DNA from: Parascedosporium putredinis
Taxonomy: Eukaryota; Ascomycota; Sordariomycetes; Microascales; Microascaceae
Length of the DNA stretch: 64,000 nucleotides
Assembly: GCA_949357655.1 (NCBI GenBank)
Contig: CASHTG010000018.1
Coordinates: 1,860,001 to 1,924,000, forward strand
Direction: 5' to 3'
The notes beneath the pieces were generated by a model. It was given only the letters and a program-made list of their open reading frames with translations. It was not told where the DNA came from and did no database searches. Each line of letters begins with the position of its first letter. Position 1 is the first letter of the stretch. A program made the translations under genes and the position numbers. Positions 1 to 8,992 of this stretch are shown in pieces.

Positions 1-1712
1 CTACGCTCAGCTCCATGCGCCCAAAATGCAGGCTCCAGCCGGCCAGAGCCTGGCCCTTCGCCCACAGCGTCGAGACCTGGTCAAGACGTATAGATCACGT
101 AATCGCAGCTTCGAGGAGAACAGCCAGCTATTTCCCCAGGGACGAATAAAACAGCACTTCTGAGGAGTTTGGATGAAGACTTGGTTGTTGGTGCGAGGTG
201 GCTGAGACCCCTGCTACCAATTCTCGGTGCGGGGGCGGCGGTTCGCCGAGCACAGCCCTACGTGGTCTTGCTCAGAGAACGGGCCAGAAAGGGGGACATG
301 GAGATGAGACGATCCCGGCAGGGCGATTCAACGTAGTCTTAGACGATGGAGAACGGGTTAAGTTGATGGAATCAATGTCACCTGTGCCGTTACTCCTCAA
401 GACGCGAGTGGGCCATGCAAGGTTCATGGATCCATCAATTGATGGCGGACGACGTCTAAATGATTAGTTGATCTACAGAAAGGATCAAGGTTCAATCGTG
501 CTTGAAAGCGACAAACCCCGGACATTGATCTAGAGCTCAAGGACGCCAGATCATTGATCAGACCTCAGTCGAGTTCCCGAAAGCGCTTCCTTTCTTCAAC
601 AACTTCCCTTTCAGGTTACACTCGACTAAGACGAATGAAATAAGATACGAGATCCCAATGGTCATGCATATCCTCAATCCTTCTGATCCAGACTCTCAGC
701 GTGCAGCTTGAAGAATCGTTCTCGGTCTTTTTCTCCCTTCTTCCGCTTTTGAGGCCTTGATCCCTCTTCCTGCGGCGTTATGCCTAACCAGCACCGCATT
801 GTCGTGGGGAATGACTCCAATTTTAACCCACGACCGTCGGCGCACCTACCCGGATCCGTTTCTTCATCCGATCCCCGATCCCCTTTTCCCCTTCCTCCCG
901 TTGCATTCAACTGATCCTGACCAGGCACCCGGCCCCACGATTGGCTTGGCGATCGCCTTCCAAGGCGCGAAGGCCACCAAACAGAGAACCACGAAGAACA
1001 AGCACAGAAGTAGAACACGGGACCCCAGAAGCCCATTTTTTCCCGCACAAGCGCTATGAGTAATACTGCCCGTCCTCTCCCACCCGTTGACTGCGCCTCA
1101 TGGAGTTGGTTGGTGATCCTACGGACCGTGTTTCTCTCGCCAAGACCTAGTCAACCCAACGTCAATTCACCATGTTCGTCGTTTGTGTGTCACCGCGCAA
1201 TCAATTGATCCTTCACAGCCCCCAAAAACCCTTCGAGGAGGTTGGCACGCTCTGGGCCCACTAACAAGAAGCGAAATTGGCTCACCCAGTCATCAATGGA
1301 TCCATCGAAGAGGGCCTCATGCTTGGCTTTCATCGTGAGACATGCGGAACTTTTGGGCATTGTTCGGCGGAGCTCAGGATTCAATTTCCAGGGAGAAGAA
1401 GAAAAAGGAAGGGCCTCAATGTTGCCTAGCAGCAGCTCATGGATAGATTGATCCATTGCATCCAGGAACATATTCTCCTCCACAAGAATGTAATATATAT
1501 TGATCGGCGTGTGCAACTTTCCCATTGTTTTTTTTTTTCGTAGCCAGTTTTCTATCGATTGTTTCCATCAACACGGTCTTACACCTCCGGCCAACTTCAC
1601 CCATCCATCCCTCTTAATTTCTAGTTCAAAAGCCAATCTCGGCACGCGAACATTCAAGGCCACACACACACTACCCACCTCTCTCCTCGCAGAAAAAAAT
1701 AAACCGCCCATC
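1..1712. other. Intergenic, no supported gene
   Basis: No reading frame here has recognisable motifs or a credible exon structure. Two copies of the palindrome ATCAATTGAT lie at 434-443 and 1200-1209. An AT-rich TATA-like stretch near 1490-1500 sits about 215 bp upstream of the next gene start. A 111-residue minus-strand ORF at 1190-1525 has no recognised features and is not called. Confidence 0.5.
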
Positions 1713-2332
1713 ATGAAGTTCACCCAGATCCTCGCCGCCGCCGCCATCTCCACCCACACCGCCCTCGCCGTCCCCGACGTCGTCGCCAAGCCGCTCTTCC
1801 CCGGCTCCTGCACCGGCTTCCCCACCTGGCAAAACGTGCGCGGCAGCGACCTCACCGGCGCCTTCGAGTTGGTCGTCGACCAGACCGGCGACGACGGCGT
1901 CGACGGCCTCCCCACCCGGTCCGACGACATCAAGTGGGGCAACGAGACCATCAAGATGATTCACGCCGACCTCCGCAAGTCGCGCATGTTCGCCAGGCCC
2001 CGGTACGCCTGCACCAACGGCGTCATGCACAGCTACGGCACCAATAATCCCCCATCCGCATCTCCAAGGCCGTGAGCCACGCCGTCCTGCAGTTCGCCCC
2101 GGGCTACGACGTCGAGGTCTACTCCCACACCGTGGACGGCGTCGAGCAGCCCGGCAAGTTCATCGGCGCCCTGAACCAGACGACCTGGGGCTTCGCCTAC
2201 GTCCAGCCTACCGAGTGCGGCAAGATGCCCTACTACGAGGCCATGCTGCAGGGGCTCCCCGTCGACCCGGACACCGAGCACAAGGCGGCTTGGCCTCCCG
2301 AGTTCTTTGGCTTCATCAGGGCCCAGTCGTAG
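1713..2332 (+). CDS. Small secreted protein of unknown function (one frame break)
   Basis: I do not recognise the family. The start ATG at 1713 opens a classic signal peptide (MKFTQILAAAAISTHTALA, then VPDV), so the product is probably secreted. The mature part is about 185 residues, with cysteines near a CTGFP motif, in RYACTNG and in PTECGK, which could form disulfides. There are NET and NQT glycosylation sequons. The frame shifts by one base in the CCCCC run near 2050: the first frame ends soon after, and the second frame (SHAVLQFAPGYDVEVY onward) continues the same protein to the TAG at 2330. Many genes in this window show the same kind of break, so this is more likely an assembly indel than a pseudogene. 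An AT-rich stretch (2437-2448) follows the gene. Confidence 0.65.
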
Positions 2333-3344
2333 TAGGCCGGGGAACGGCTGACGGTTTTTTTGCACGACCCATGGCGCCCCGTGGATGCTCTGGCGGCGGC
2401 CAAAGACTAGCTTGACGCAAACTACGGATTTTTCGTGTATATATATATAGTGAAACAGATGGCCTTTTATGGCCATAATGACTTGTCAGTTAGAGAGAGA
2501 AGACATTAGAAAATAATGCTTGATGACCATTTTATCGTTCTTTAACCCTCATTGTGACATATAGATTATGTGTGGCCGGAGTTTCATCGAAGTAGAATGA
2601 GCATGTCACGAATCATACGCATACAAGTTTGGGAGACAATAAAGTGGTGTTAACAAATAATCGTGAATCTAATTGGGAATACATGACACTGGGGTTTTCA
2701 GGTTCTCAGTCTTTCCCCCCCCAGATCTGACATCAGTACTGTCAGATCTGTAGTCTTTATGCTGAAGATATCAGCCAAGATATCGCCATCGTCGTCGTCA
2801 CCGCGGATTCGATGGACCTGTAACTGTTCCACCGTTTCGTCGATTTCTTCCTTTTCAGCGGTTGGCTTCATAGTTTCGTAAGTGTTCTTCTCATCGAATG
2901 TCACATTCGATGTGTCTATGACCTTTCCCAGCTGTGGCACCCATATGAGGTACTGTGTGGAAGATTTGTAGCCAACAAGGTTGCCAATGTGGGCGCGCGC
3001 GGCTATTTTCAAACGTCGTCGGTCGATACCTTGTAGACGTTCCTTCACTACTGGATATGCCACACATCCATAGACCTGTAGGTAAGAAAGGTCCTGCTGG
3101 GTGTCTTCTGGAATGTGGGCAAACATGGAAGGATTGGACTTCCGTAGGTATTCCATGGTGGATTTCAATGGCGACAGCTATTGTAGCGACTTCTTGGAAG
3201 TCCGGTTGCTAATGTGGATGGCTGCCTGTACTGACAGTGGCCATAGGTCTTCTGGAAGTCCGGCTGCGATGTGGATCGATTGCGCCTTGGTCATGATGAT
3301 GCCTCCTGCTTTTCGGCCTTGCCATTGTGGGCAGGAGTATTAGG

Positions 3345-3640
3345 GCTGGAAAGAGTAGAGCGGAGGTAGGACCCTAGGTAGAACGCTGCCTAGCTAGGGG
3401 AGTGCAGCGAGCCTACAGCCATATATCGCTGATGAGAGCGGACTCACGACAAGACGAGGACGTAGTGAGGGCGCCGCGACAGCGAGCATAAAGCGGGGGT
3501 AAGGGTTTTGACACCTGAGAGGGACTTTACCTCATTACTAAGAAAGGGAAGAGTGACTATATACTATAGTAAAGATAGTGAAATAGTGTACTAATAATAA
3601 TAATAATAAAGATAGTGAAATAGGGTAATAATAATAATCA
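3345..3640 (+). mobile_element. Candidate nested insertion with TAA-rich tail inside copia integrase
   Basis: The integrase reads up to NPD on one side (rc of about 3645) and resumes with TPAHNGKAE on the other (rc of about 3340). That motif is normally contiguous in copia integrases, so roughly 295 bp were inserted. On the plus strand the insert starts near TTAGGGCTGG and ends in a run of TAA repeats, with a partial internal duplication of AAAGATAGTGAAATA just before the tail. A TAA-type 3' end is the look of a SINE or of a 5'-truncated LINE. No clear target-site duplication longer than 2-3 bp is visible, so the class is uncertain. Confidence 0.4.
3592..3640 (+). repeat. TAA microsatellite with duplicated flank
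   Basis: Two TAA/AATAAT blocks are separated by the string AAAGATAGTGAAATA, which also occurs just upstream of the first block. They form the 3' end of the candidate nested insertion. Confidence 0.7.
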
Positions 3641-5806
3641 GGGTTGGAATTGATCAGCTCTATTCCTTCATCTTTCAGCAGTTGGGTCATCTGCCGTCCA
3701 GTAAGTCCGCCTTCATTGTCGGATTGGATGACCTTCACGTGGGCATTCCATTGCCGGCGTAGCCATTGCATTGTGTCCATGACGAAATCCACGATTTGGC
3801 TCGTATGTCGTGTGGGTGTCGTCCGCCCAATAAGGGTGCCGTAGTTCCTACATGTCATCAGGAACAGATATCTGTCGCCATCATATCCTTCATTGTAGGT
3901 GAATATGTCGAAGGATATATGTGACATTGGTCCTGTGGCTCGGATCTGCTGCGGCTGGCGGGATTTGATCCGCTGCGCCTTGGATAGACTGCATGTCTGG
4001 CAGTCGATGGTTTTGACACCTTTGATCCTGACACCAAGGTTCCGTTCCATGGCATGTTCCAGGACTTCAGTCCCTGGATGTCCAAGACGTTCGTGCCATC
4101 GTTGGATGTCAGTAGTGGTGTAACTAGTACTTTTCGTGGATATTCCATATCCATAGCTAGTTTGGATATCCTGGATATCTTGGACATCTTGGATGTCTTT
4201 GGAATCCTTCTTAGAATGACCCTTATGTAAGGCTATCATTCCTTCATGTCGATCGAAGCGTAGGAATATCTTCTTATTGGTCCATCGAAGGGTATCAGAA
4301 GATTCATCGATGTGGATGCCTCCTGCAAACCATTGTTGGCCGGAAACGATGTTGGTATGGAATCCAGGACTGTAGTAGACGTTGTGGATCCGTACTAGCT
4401 GTCTTCTAGCAGATCCTTGTAGGTCTATTTCAACTGTGCCTTTCATCTCGGTATCCATAGTAGTGTCGCCTACTAGGATCGTGACGTTCCGGTCCACTGG
4501 TTCCATGGAAACGAACCATGACTTCTGGTTGAATACGTGGACCGTCGCGCAGGTGTCATATAGGACGCTTTCGCGGAGCGATACGTCGATAGTGGCGCTA
4601 TACAGCTGCGGCTGTATCGATGGAAGTCGGATCGGATCCTGGATCTTGTATCCAACCAATGTGTTTGCGATCCGTACGTTGGAATCGCTGGAGTCTTTGG
4701 ACATTTCCACCACATTGGAACCTTCTGATTCTGACTTCCACTGTTTTAAAGCCTTCTCTTTCTTGGATGGATCTTGCAGCCATGTCTTACATGCTGCCTT
4801 CTGGCTAGTAGTAAGGTTCCTAGCGCTGTCACTATACTTGACATACTGTCGTAGTCCACGACATGCCGCCCAGTGGTGACGACCTTTGTAGTTACACATA
4901 CCGTTGCAGGCATCGTCAGCTGGAATGTCCGCCTTCGTCGAATTCGATGACGGATTCGATGACGGATTTGATGCCGATCCGTTGAACGTGGCAAGGGCGA
5001 TATTGGAACCCTTACGTTGCGATGGTTTCAGGATGTCCAGCTATAGCAGGATAGTTTCCACTATATGGCTGGAAGTGGCTTCTTTCTTATCCTTTTAACT
5101 TCCTTAAATATCGTTCTGGCGTTGACGCCATCGTGACGGCTAAGGCTTCTTATAGCATTAAAAAAGCCTCAGATGTCATGGTCGTTTTTGGTTAGGATCG
5201 AATTCCATGAAGATAGGAGATTATGTTGTTTGATAAGGGTATCCTGCCATTCCTTGATGTTGGATTTCCGAAGGTCCTGATGTAGGATGTCTATCCACTT
5301 ATCTTCCATATCTTGTAGTACCTGTGGGTCATCGATATGGAAGAATTCCTTCACTGAAGATATCTGGACCTCTATGGTAGCCTTCTCTGGAATCTTCTCT
5401 GCTGCTTCGTCTGGGATCGATTGGCTGATGATTTCTTCTAGATGCCTTTCTTTAGTGATCACCTTCTGATATTCCTGTTTCTTATCCTGGTACATAGACC
5501 ATTTGATCTTAAAAAGTCCCTTTCTGCTGCATCTGGTGATTCAGCTAGTTCCGGGCAGCTCGGAGCTACTAGACGAGCTGCAGGTTCTGGTCCTGACTCT
5601 CTAATAGGTGGCATCTTGTAGTACTGTAGGATGTCATGGATCTCACAGTACCTACGTAGTTGCTTATACCACCTTGGAAAGCCATGGGCTTTGGTAAGCT
5701 TGGTCAGCTTGTAGTCGTTGGGTGACATTGTTGGAATGGTGCCGATGGACAGGATGGTTCTTGAAAGTGAGGGATATTGGAGGAATATGTGGAAGAAAGT
5801 GATGTG

Positions 5807-5922
5807 TGGAAGAAGATGATGTTTGGAAGAAGATGATGTTTGGAAGAAGATGATGTTTGGAAGAAGATGATGTTTGGAAGAAGATGGTGTTTGGAAGATG
5901 ATGTTTGGAGGAAGATGATGCG
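5807..5922 (+). repeat. 17-bp minisatellite upstream of gag
   Basis: The unit TGGAAGAAGATGATGTT is repeated from 5807 about five times with a 17-bp period (the fifth copy has one change), followed by a shortened 14-bp copy and a diverged copy. It lies just 5' of the copia gag start (minus strand), in what would be the leader or LTR-proximal region. Confidence 0.85.
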
Positions 5923-5929
5923 TGGAAGG

Positions 5930-6052
5930 TCGTCGTGGAAGGTATCCGATCGTTGCGGAATGTCAGCGGCGATCCTGTTACAGTTGGTTCTTCTGATCCA
6001 AAAGTTCGTCGTGGAGGGTATCCGGGCGTTACGGACGGCCAGCGACGATTTC
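5930..6052 (+). repeat. Imperfect direct repeat, about 45 bp
   Basis: About 45 bp from 5930 (GTCGTCGTGGAAGGTATCCG onward) recur imperfectly from about 6004 (GTTCGTCGTGGAGGGTATCC onward). Several substitutions separate them. It lies in the presumed copia leader, next to the 17-bp minisatellite. Confidence 0.6.
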
Positions 6053-6296
6053 AGATGACTTCTTCGATGTGGTGTAAGTGGATGTCGTGAGATGTGGATA
6101 TCAGAGGTATCCAATTGTGATGACACCACTGTAACTAAATGTATGAGGATGCTACCGAAAGGTACTTTTTCCAGCAGTCTAAGAGGACAAGTAGATGATG
6201 CTTAGGCTGAGAGCGATTCTGGGCTCATGATTATTGAATGGATTCGATAATGTTCGTATTCGCTGCTTAGATCCTTCTTAGGGCCCGTTTCTATGG

Positions 6297-6722
6297 GGAT
6301 ATTCTATGGTTCTTATAGATGACATTTTGGGACCCATTAGAGACGGATCTACTGATTCGGATCCATATCAGGCACCGTTGGGTCCCTGCAACGCAGTGAT
6401 CGGTACGTTTGTATGTGGATATCGTGGATCGATGGCTGTCGCTGTCGTTGGTACCTTCGTATCCGTTCGACGAAGGGTATAGGTATATTCGTCGACACAC
6501 ACACACACCATCAGCAAGGCATTGCTGACCAGGTATGATGTTAGTGTAGAATCCAGTGCCGTAGTAGACCCTGTCGATCCCTTCGAGTTGCTTGCCAGCA
6601 GGTCCTTGCAAGCCCACCTGAACTGTCCCGTTCATCCTGACATTCATAGCGGCATCGCCCACTCGTGTCGCAGCACCCCGGTCTGCCGGTTCTATGGAAA
6701 CGAGCCATGACTTTCAACCAGG
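6297..6722 (-). mobile_element. Second, diverged copia fragment (protease region)
   Basis: The minus-strand frame reads KSWLVSIEPADRG, then VGDAAMNVRMNGTVQVGLQG and VYYGTGFYTNIIPGQQ. This aligns by eye with KSWFVSMEPVDRN, VGDTTMDTEMKGTVEIDLQG and VYYSPGFHTNIVSGQQ of the larger element at 2698-5728. It is a separate, shorter copy of the same superfamily in the same orientation. Homology fades after about residue 55, near a CA dinucleotide run at about 6498-6510. It has no other intact domain. Confidence 0.75.
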
Positions 6723-7067
6723 ATGCTCGTTCTTTTCGTACTGTAACTTGAAACGGAATCTGGGGTTATAACTCTTCGACCAAAAAGATGAACAGGGGAA
6801 CGCTACCTGTAGCATTCGAGGTCTGAAGAAGCCTTGTATCCTACGCCAACACCATGCACCTCCCACGCTATGTAAACGTTCTCTCATTCTCTTTTTCAAT
6901 CCCGCTTTCTTTTGCTCGCCGCCCCGCTAGAAGCAAAAAAGTGCCCATAAAAACGCCCCTCCGTAGAATTGTAAAAAGTAAACCCATCCCGCGCGTTTCG
7001 TCTCCCATCCCCTCTTCACACGCGCCTGTAGTCGTTCATCTCTCTCTCTCTCGCGTAGTCTCTCTCC
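6723..7067. other. Intergenic between copia fragment and DIM1
   Basis: AT-moderate sequence with a CT-rich stretch at about 7035-7066 lying just past the DIM1 stop codon. No gene is supported. Confidence 0.5.
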
Positions 7068-8367
7068 TTAGGCAAAATGCAGTCCCTCATCGTTGAACGC
7101 GCTCAAGAGGTGCAAAAGTCCGTCTCGTCGCACTTGGCCGCACGCTGGCTCCCCAGCCCCGTCGAGTCGAGCACGCGTCGGATCTTGGCGGCGATAAGCT
7201 GCGCGACAACGGCTCGGGGCACCTGCGTCAGCCCCAGCGTGATGAACCCCCTTGTTCAGCTTGATGCCCGCCAGCCTCCGGAGGGTGGTGTTGTCCTCCT
7301 CCGCGTCTGGCTCGTCACCACCACTCACGTTGCCGCCACCCATGTCCTCATCACCATCCTCATCCATGGCGTCCGCCTCTTCGCCCGCAGCCTGGTCGTC
7401 AACCGATTCCTCCCCGCGAAGTACCTTCCAGTCCTTCTCGGACACGGCCTCCGTGTTGATGGTGGCCCAGGTGATCCAATTCTGCTCCACCATGGCCCGC
7501 ACCTTGTTCCCCGTCCACGTCGCCTTGAGCGTCTTATTCTTCCGCATGAAGCACACGCGCAGCATGCCGTCCCACTCGTCCCAGCTGATGTTGGGCCTGT
7601 CCGTGCGCGGCTCTATCCTGACCACGCTCGACTCCACCTGCGGGGGCGGCGTGAAGTTCTTCTTGCTCACCTTCATTACGTGCGAGACCTTGGAGAAGAA
7701 TTGCGTGTTGACGGATAATCGCGAGTACAGGGAGTCGCCCGGCCGCGCGATCAGTCGGAGGGCGAATTCGCGCTGCACCATGAGAATGCTGACCCTAGGG
7801 GTTTGGGCATAGAGAGGAGCTTGAAGACGAGGGGCGAAGAAATCTAGACGTGCGCGTAGTTCAAACGTTAGCAAGCGGGAAACGGTTCGTCCCGTCCTCT
7901 TCCTCGTAGCAATTGCTCTTCAGCCTCGATGTTCCTCATGCGAAGAAACTACATACCTGGTAGGGCGTGTTGCTGATGCAGACATCGAACGGCTTGAGCT
8001 CCGACGACTCGAGCTTGATGAAATCTCCCAGCACGATCTGCAGCTTCTGCTGCTTTGGCGTCCCCTGCACCACACACGAAAGCTCCGCCGCCATCCTCGG
8101 GTCGAGCTCGACGGCAATCACGTTCTTGGCATGGTCTAATATCCTCGTCGTTAAAACACCGGTACCGGGGCCGATCTCGAGCACGGTCTCGACGGGTTGG
8201 ATGTGGGCCTTGGCCACGATGGCATCGGCGATGGCGGGGTTTTTGAGAATATGCTGGCCGATCTTGGTGTTGAACTTGAAGATTGGAGCCTTTTTCGCGG
8301 CGGCCGGCTTCTGGTATGGCGAGCTGGGCGCCGACCCGTTGCGCTTCGCGCGCTGTGCCTTGGCCAT
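7068..8367 (-). CDS. DIM1: 18S rRNA (adenine-N6,N6) dimethyltransferase DIM1
   Basis: Dimethylates two adjacent adenines near the 3' end of 18S rRNA using S-adenosylmethionine, and takes part in 40S maturation in the nucleolus. Exon 1 (8367-7957) has the KsgA/Dim1 signature: QHILKNP, the SAM loop EIGPGTGVLT, the acidic ribose-binding residue in VELDPRM, GDFIK, and the catalytic motif as SNTPYQ. An intron of about 113 nt (7956-7844, donor GTATGT) ends with TAG. Exon 2 begins ISSPLVFKLL and has VQREFALRLIARPG and an acidic insert near residues 240-265. The C-terminus matches DETDF...LLSAFNDEGLHF. Frame breaks occur in homopolymers near 7798-7801, 7235 and 7110; all look like indel errors. DIM1 is head to head with the argininosuccinate synthase gene. 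Confidence 0.93.
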
Positions 8368-8755
8368 GGTAGGGGTTGCTCTTTCGTGATGTAGAACCGG
8401 CTAGACGAGGTGTTTGTTTTCTTTTCGTTTCCGATCTCCTCTAATTTTCGTCAGGGGTCGTTTTCGGGATTCCGACGGTAGAAACAAAGGTACTCGGTGT
8501 TGTTGAAGGATCCAGATTCTCGTGAAGGGTCCAAGAGGCGAAAAATTTAGGCGGTGAAGGGCGGTCTGGCGGTGATGCCGTTTTTTGCCCTTTGGAAATT
8601 TTGATTTTTTGTTTTCGGAAGTGGGGAGGGGCAGCGACTTCTACAAAGGGCTTGGTGCGGGCAAGACCCGTCCAACCCGCCATTTCCCTTATCTAATCAA
8701 GCTGCTCATTCCGGCAGGAACATTGAAGCCCGCAAAGTTTCGTTGGGCCGAGTTA

Positions 8756-8781
8756 GAGTCATCTTTGGTTTGTGGAGTCAT
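8756..8781 (-). promoter_or_regulatory. Paired CPC1/GCN4-type sites
   Basis: GAGTCAT occurs at 8756-8762 and again at 8775-8781; the reverse complement is ATGACTC, the core of the GCN4/CPC1 binding site. A related TGACTA lies near 8841. Cross-pathway (general amino acid) control of arginine genes by CPC1 is established in filamentous fungi, so regulation of the downstream gene is a reasonable inference. Confidence 0.55.
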
Positions 8782-8782
8782 A

Positions 8783-8787
8783 CCAAT
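8783..8787 (+). promoter_or_regulatory. CCAAT box
   Basis: A CCAAT pentamer lies 2 bp after the second GAGTCAT motif and 206 bp upstream of the ATG at 8993. It could bind the HAP/CBC complex. The motif is short, so chance occurrence is possible. Confidence 0.35.
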
Positions 8788-8992
8788 GGAGGGTTCCGGA
8801 GGTACTAAGGTACTCGCTATCTCAACCTGATTGACCCGATTGACTAGAGATACCAGTTTTTTTTTTTTTCTTTCCTCTTCCTTTTTCCCTCTCTATACTC
8901 CCCGACATCGCTTGATAGATCCCCGTCAGCTTACACTTGCTCTCATTTTTTCCTCAACTTGCACCACTTTGAATCCATCCTCGCCATCAATC

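Larger units (their letters stand above)
2698..5728 (-). mobile_element. Truncated Ty1/copia retrotransposon (gag, protease, integrase)
   Basis: Minus-strand translations give, in order: a Gag N-terminus starting near 5728 (MSPNDYKLTKLTKAHGFPRW); a glutamate/lysine-rich Gag segment (5495-5169); a CCHC-type knuckle at about 4910-4850 with slightly unusual spacing (CNGMCNYKGRHHWAAC); a protease region with YDTCATVHV in place of the usual DSG-type motif; the pre-integrase block (WHERLGHPG and CQTCSLSKAQ); and the integrase core with QSDNEGG and, further down, GLPEDLWP. It stops after the integrase C-terminus (VTFDEKNTYET). No reverse transcriptase or RNase H follows, and I see no matching LTR pair. 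Stops and frame changes interrupt the frame, and a foreign segment splits the integrase at about 3345-3640. The copy is therefore dead. Confidence 0.85.
8368..8992. promoter_or_regulatory. Shared divergent promoter, DIM1 / argininosuccinate synthase
   Basis: 625 bp separate the two start codons. The region holds two GAGTCAT motifs, a CCAAT box and a pyrimidine-rich stretch (about 8855-8900) before the plus-strand gene. Confidence 0.6.

Noticed and set aside
1190..1525. 111-codon minus-strand ORF
   Set aside because: Looked at as a possible transposon relic because of nearby palindromes, but no recognisable domain or terminal repeats.
2698..5728. Intact autonomous copia element
   Set aside because: Reverse transcriptase and RNase H are missing, LTRs are not visible, and the integrase is interrupted.
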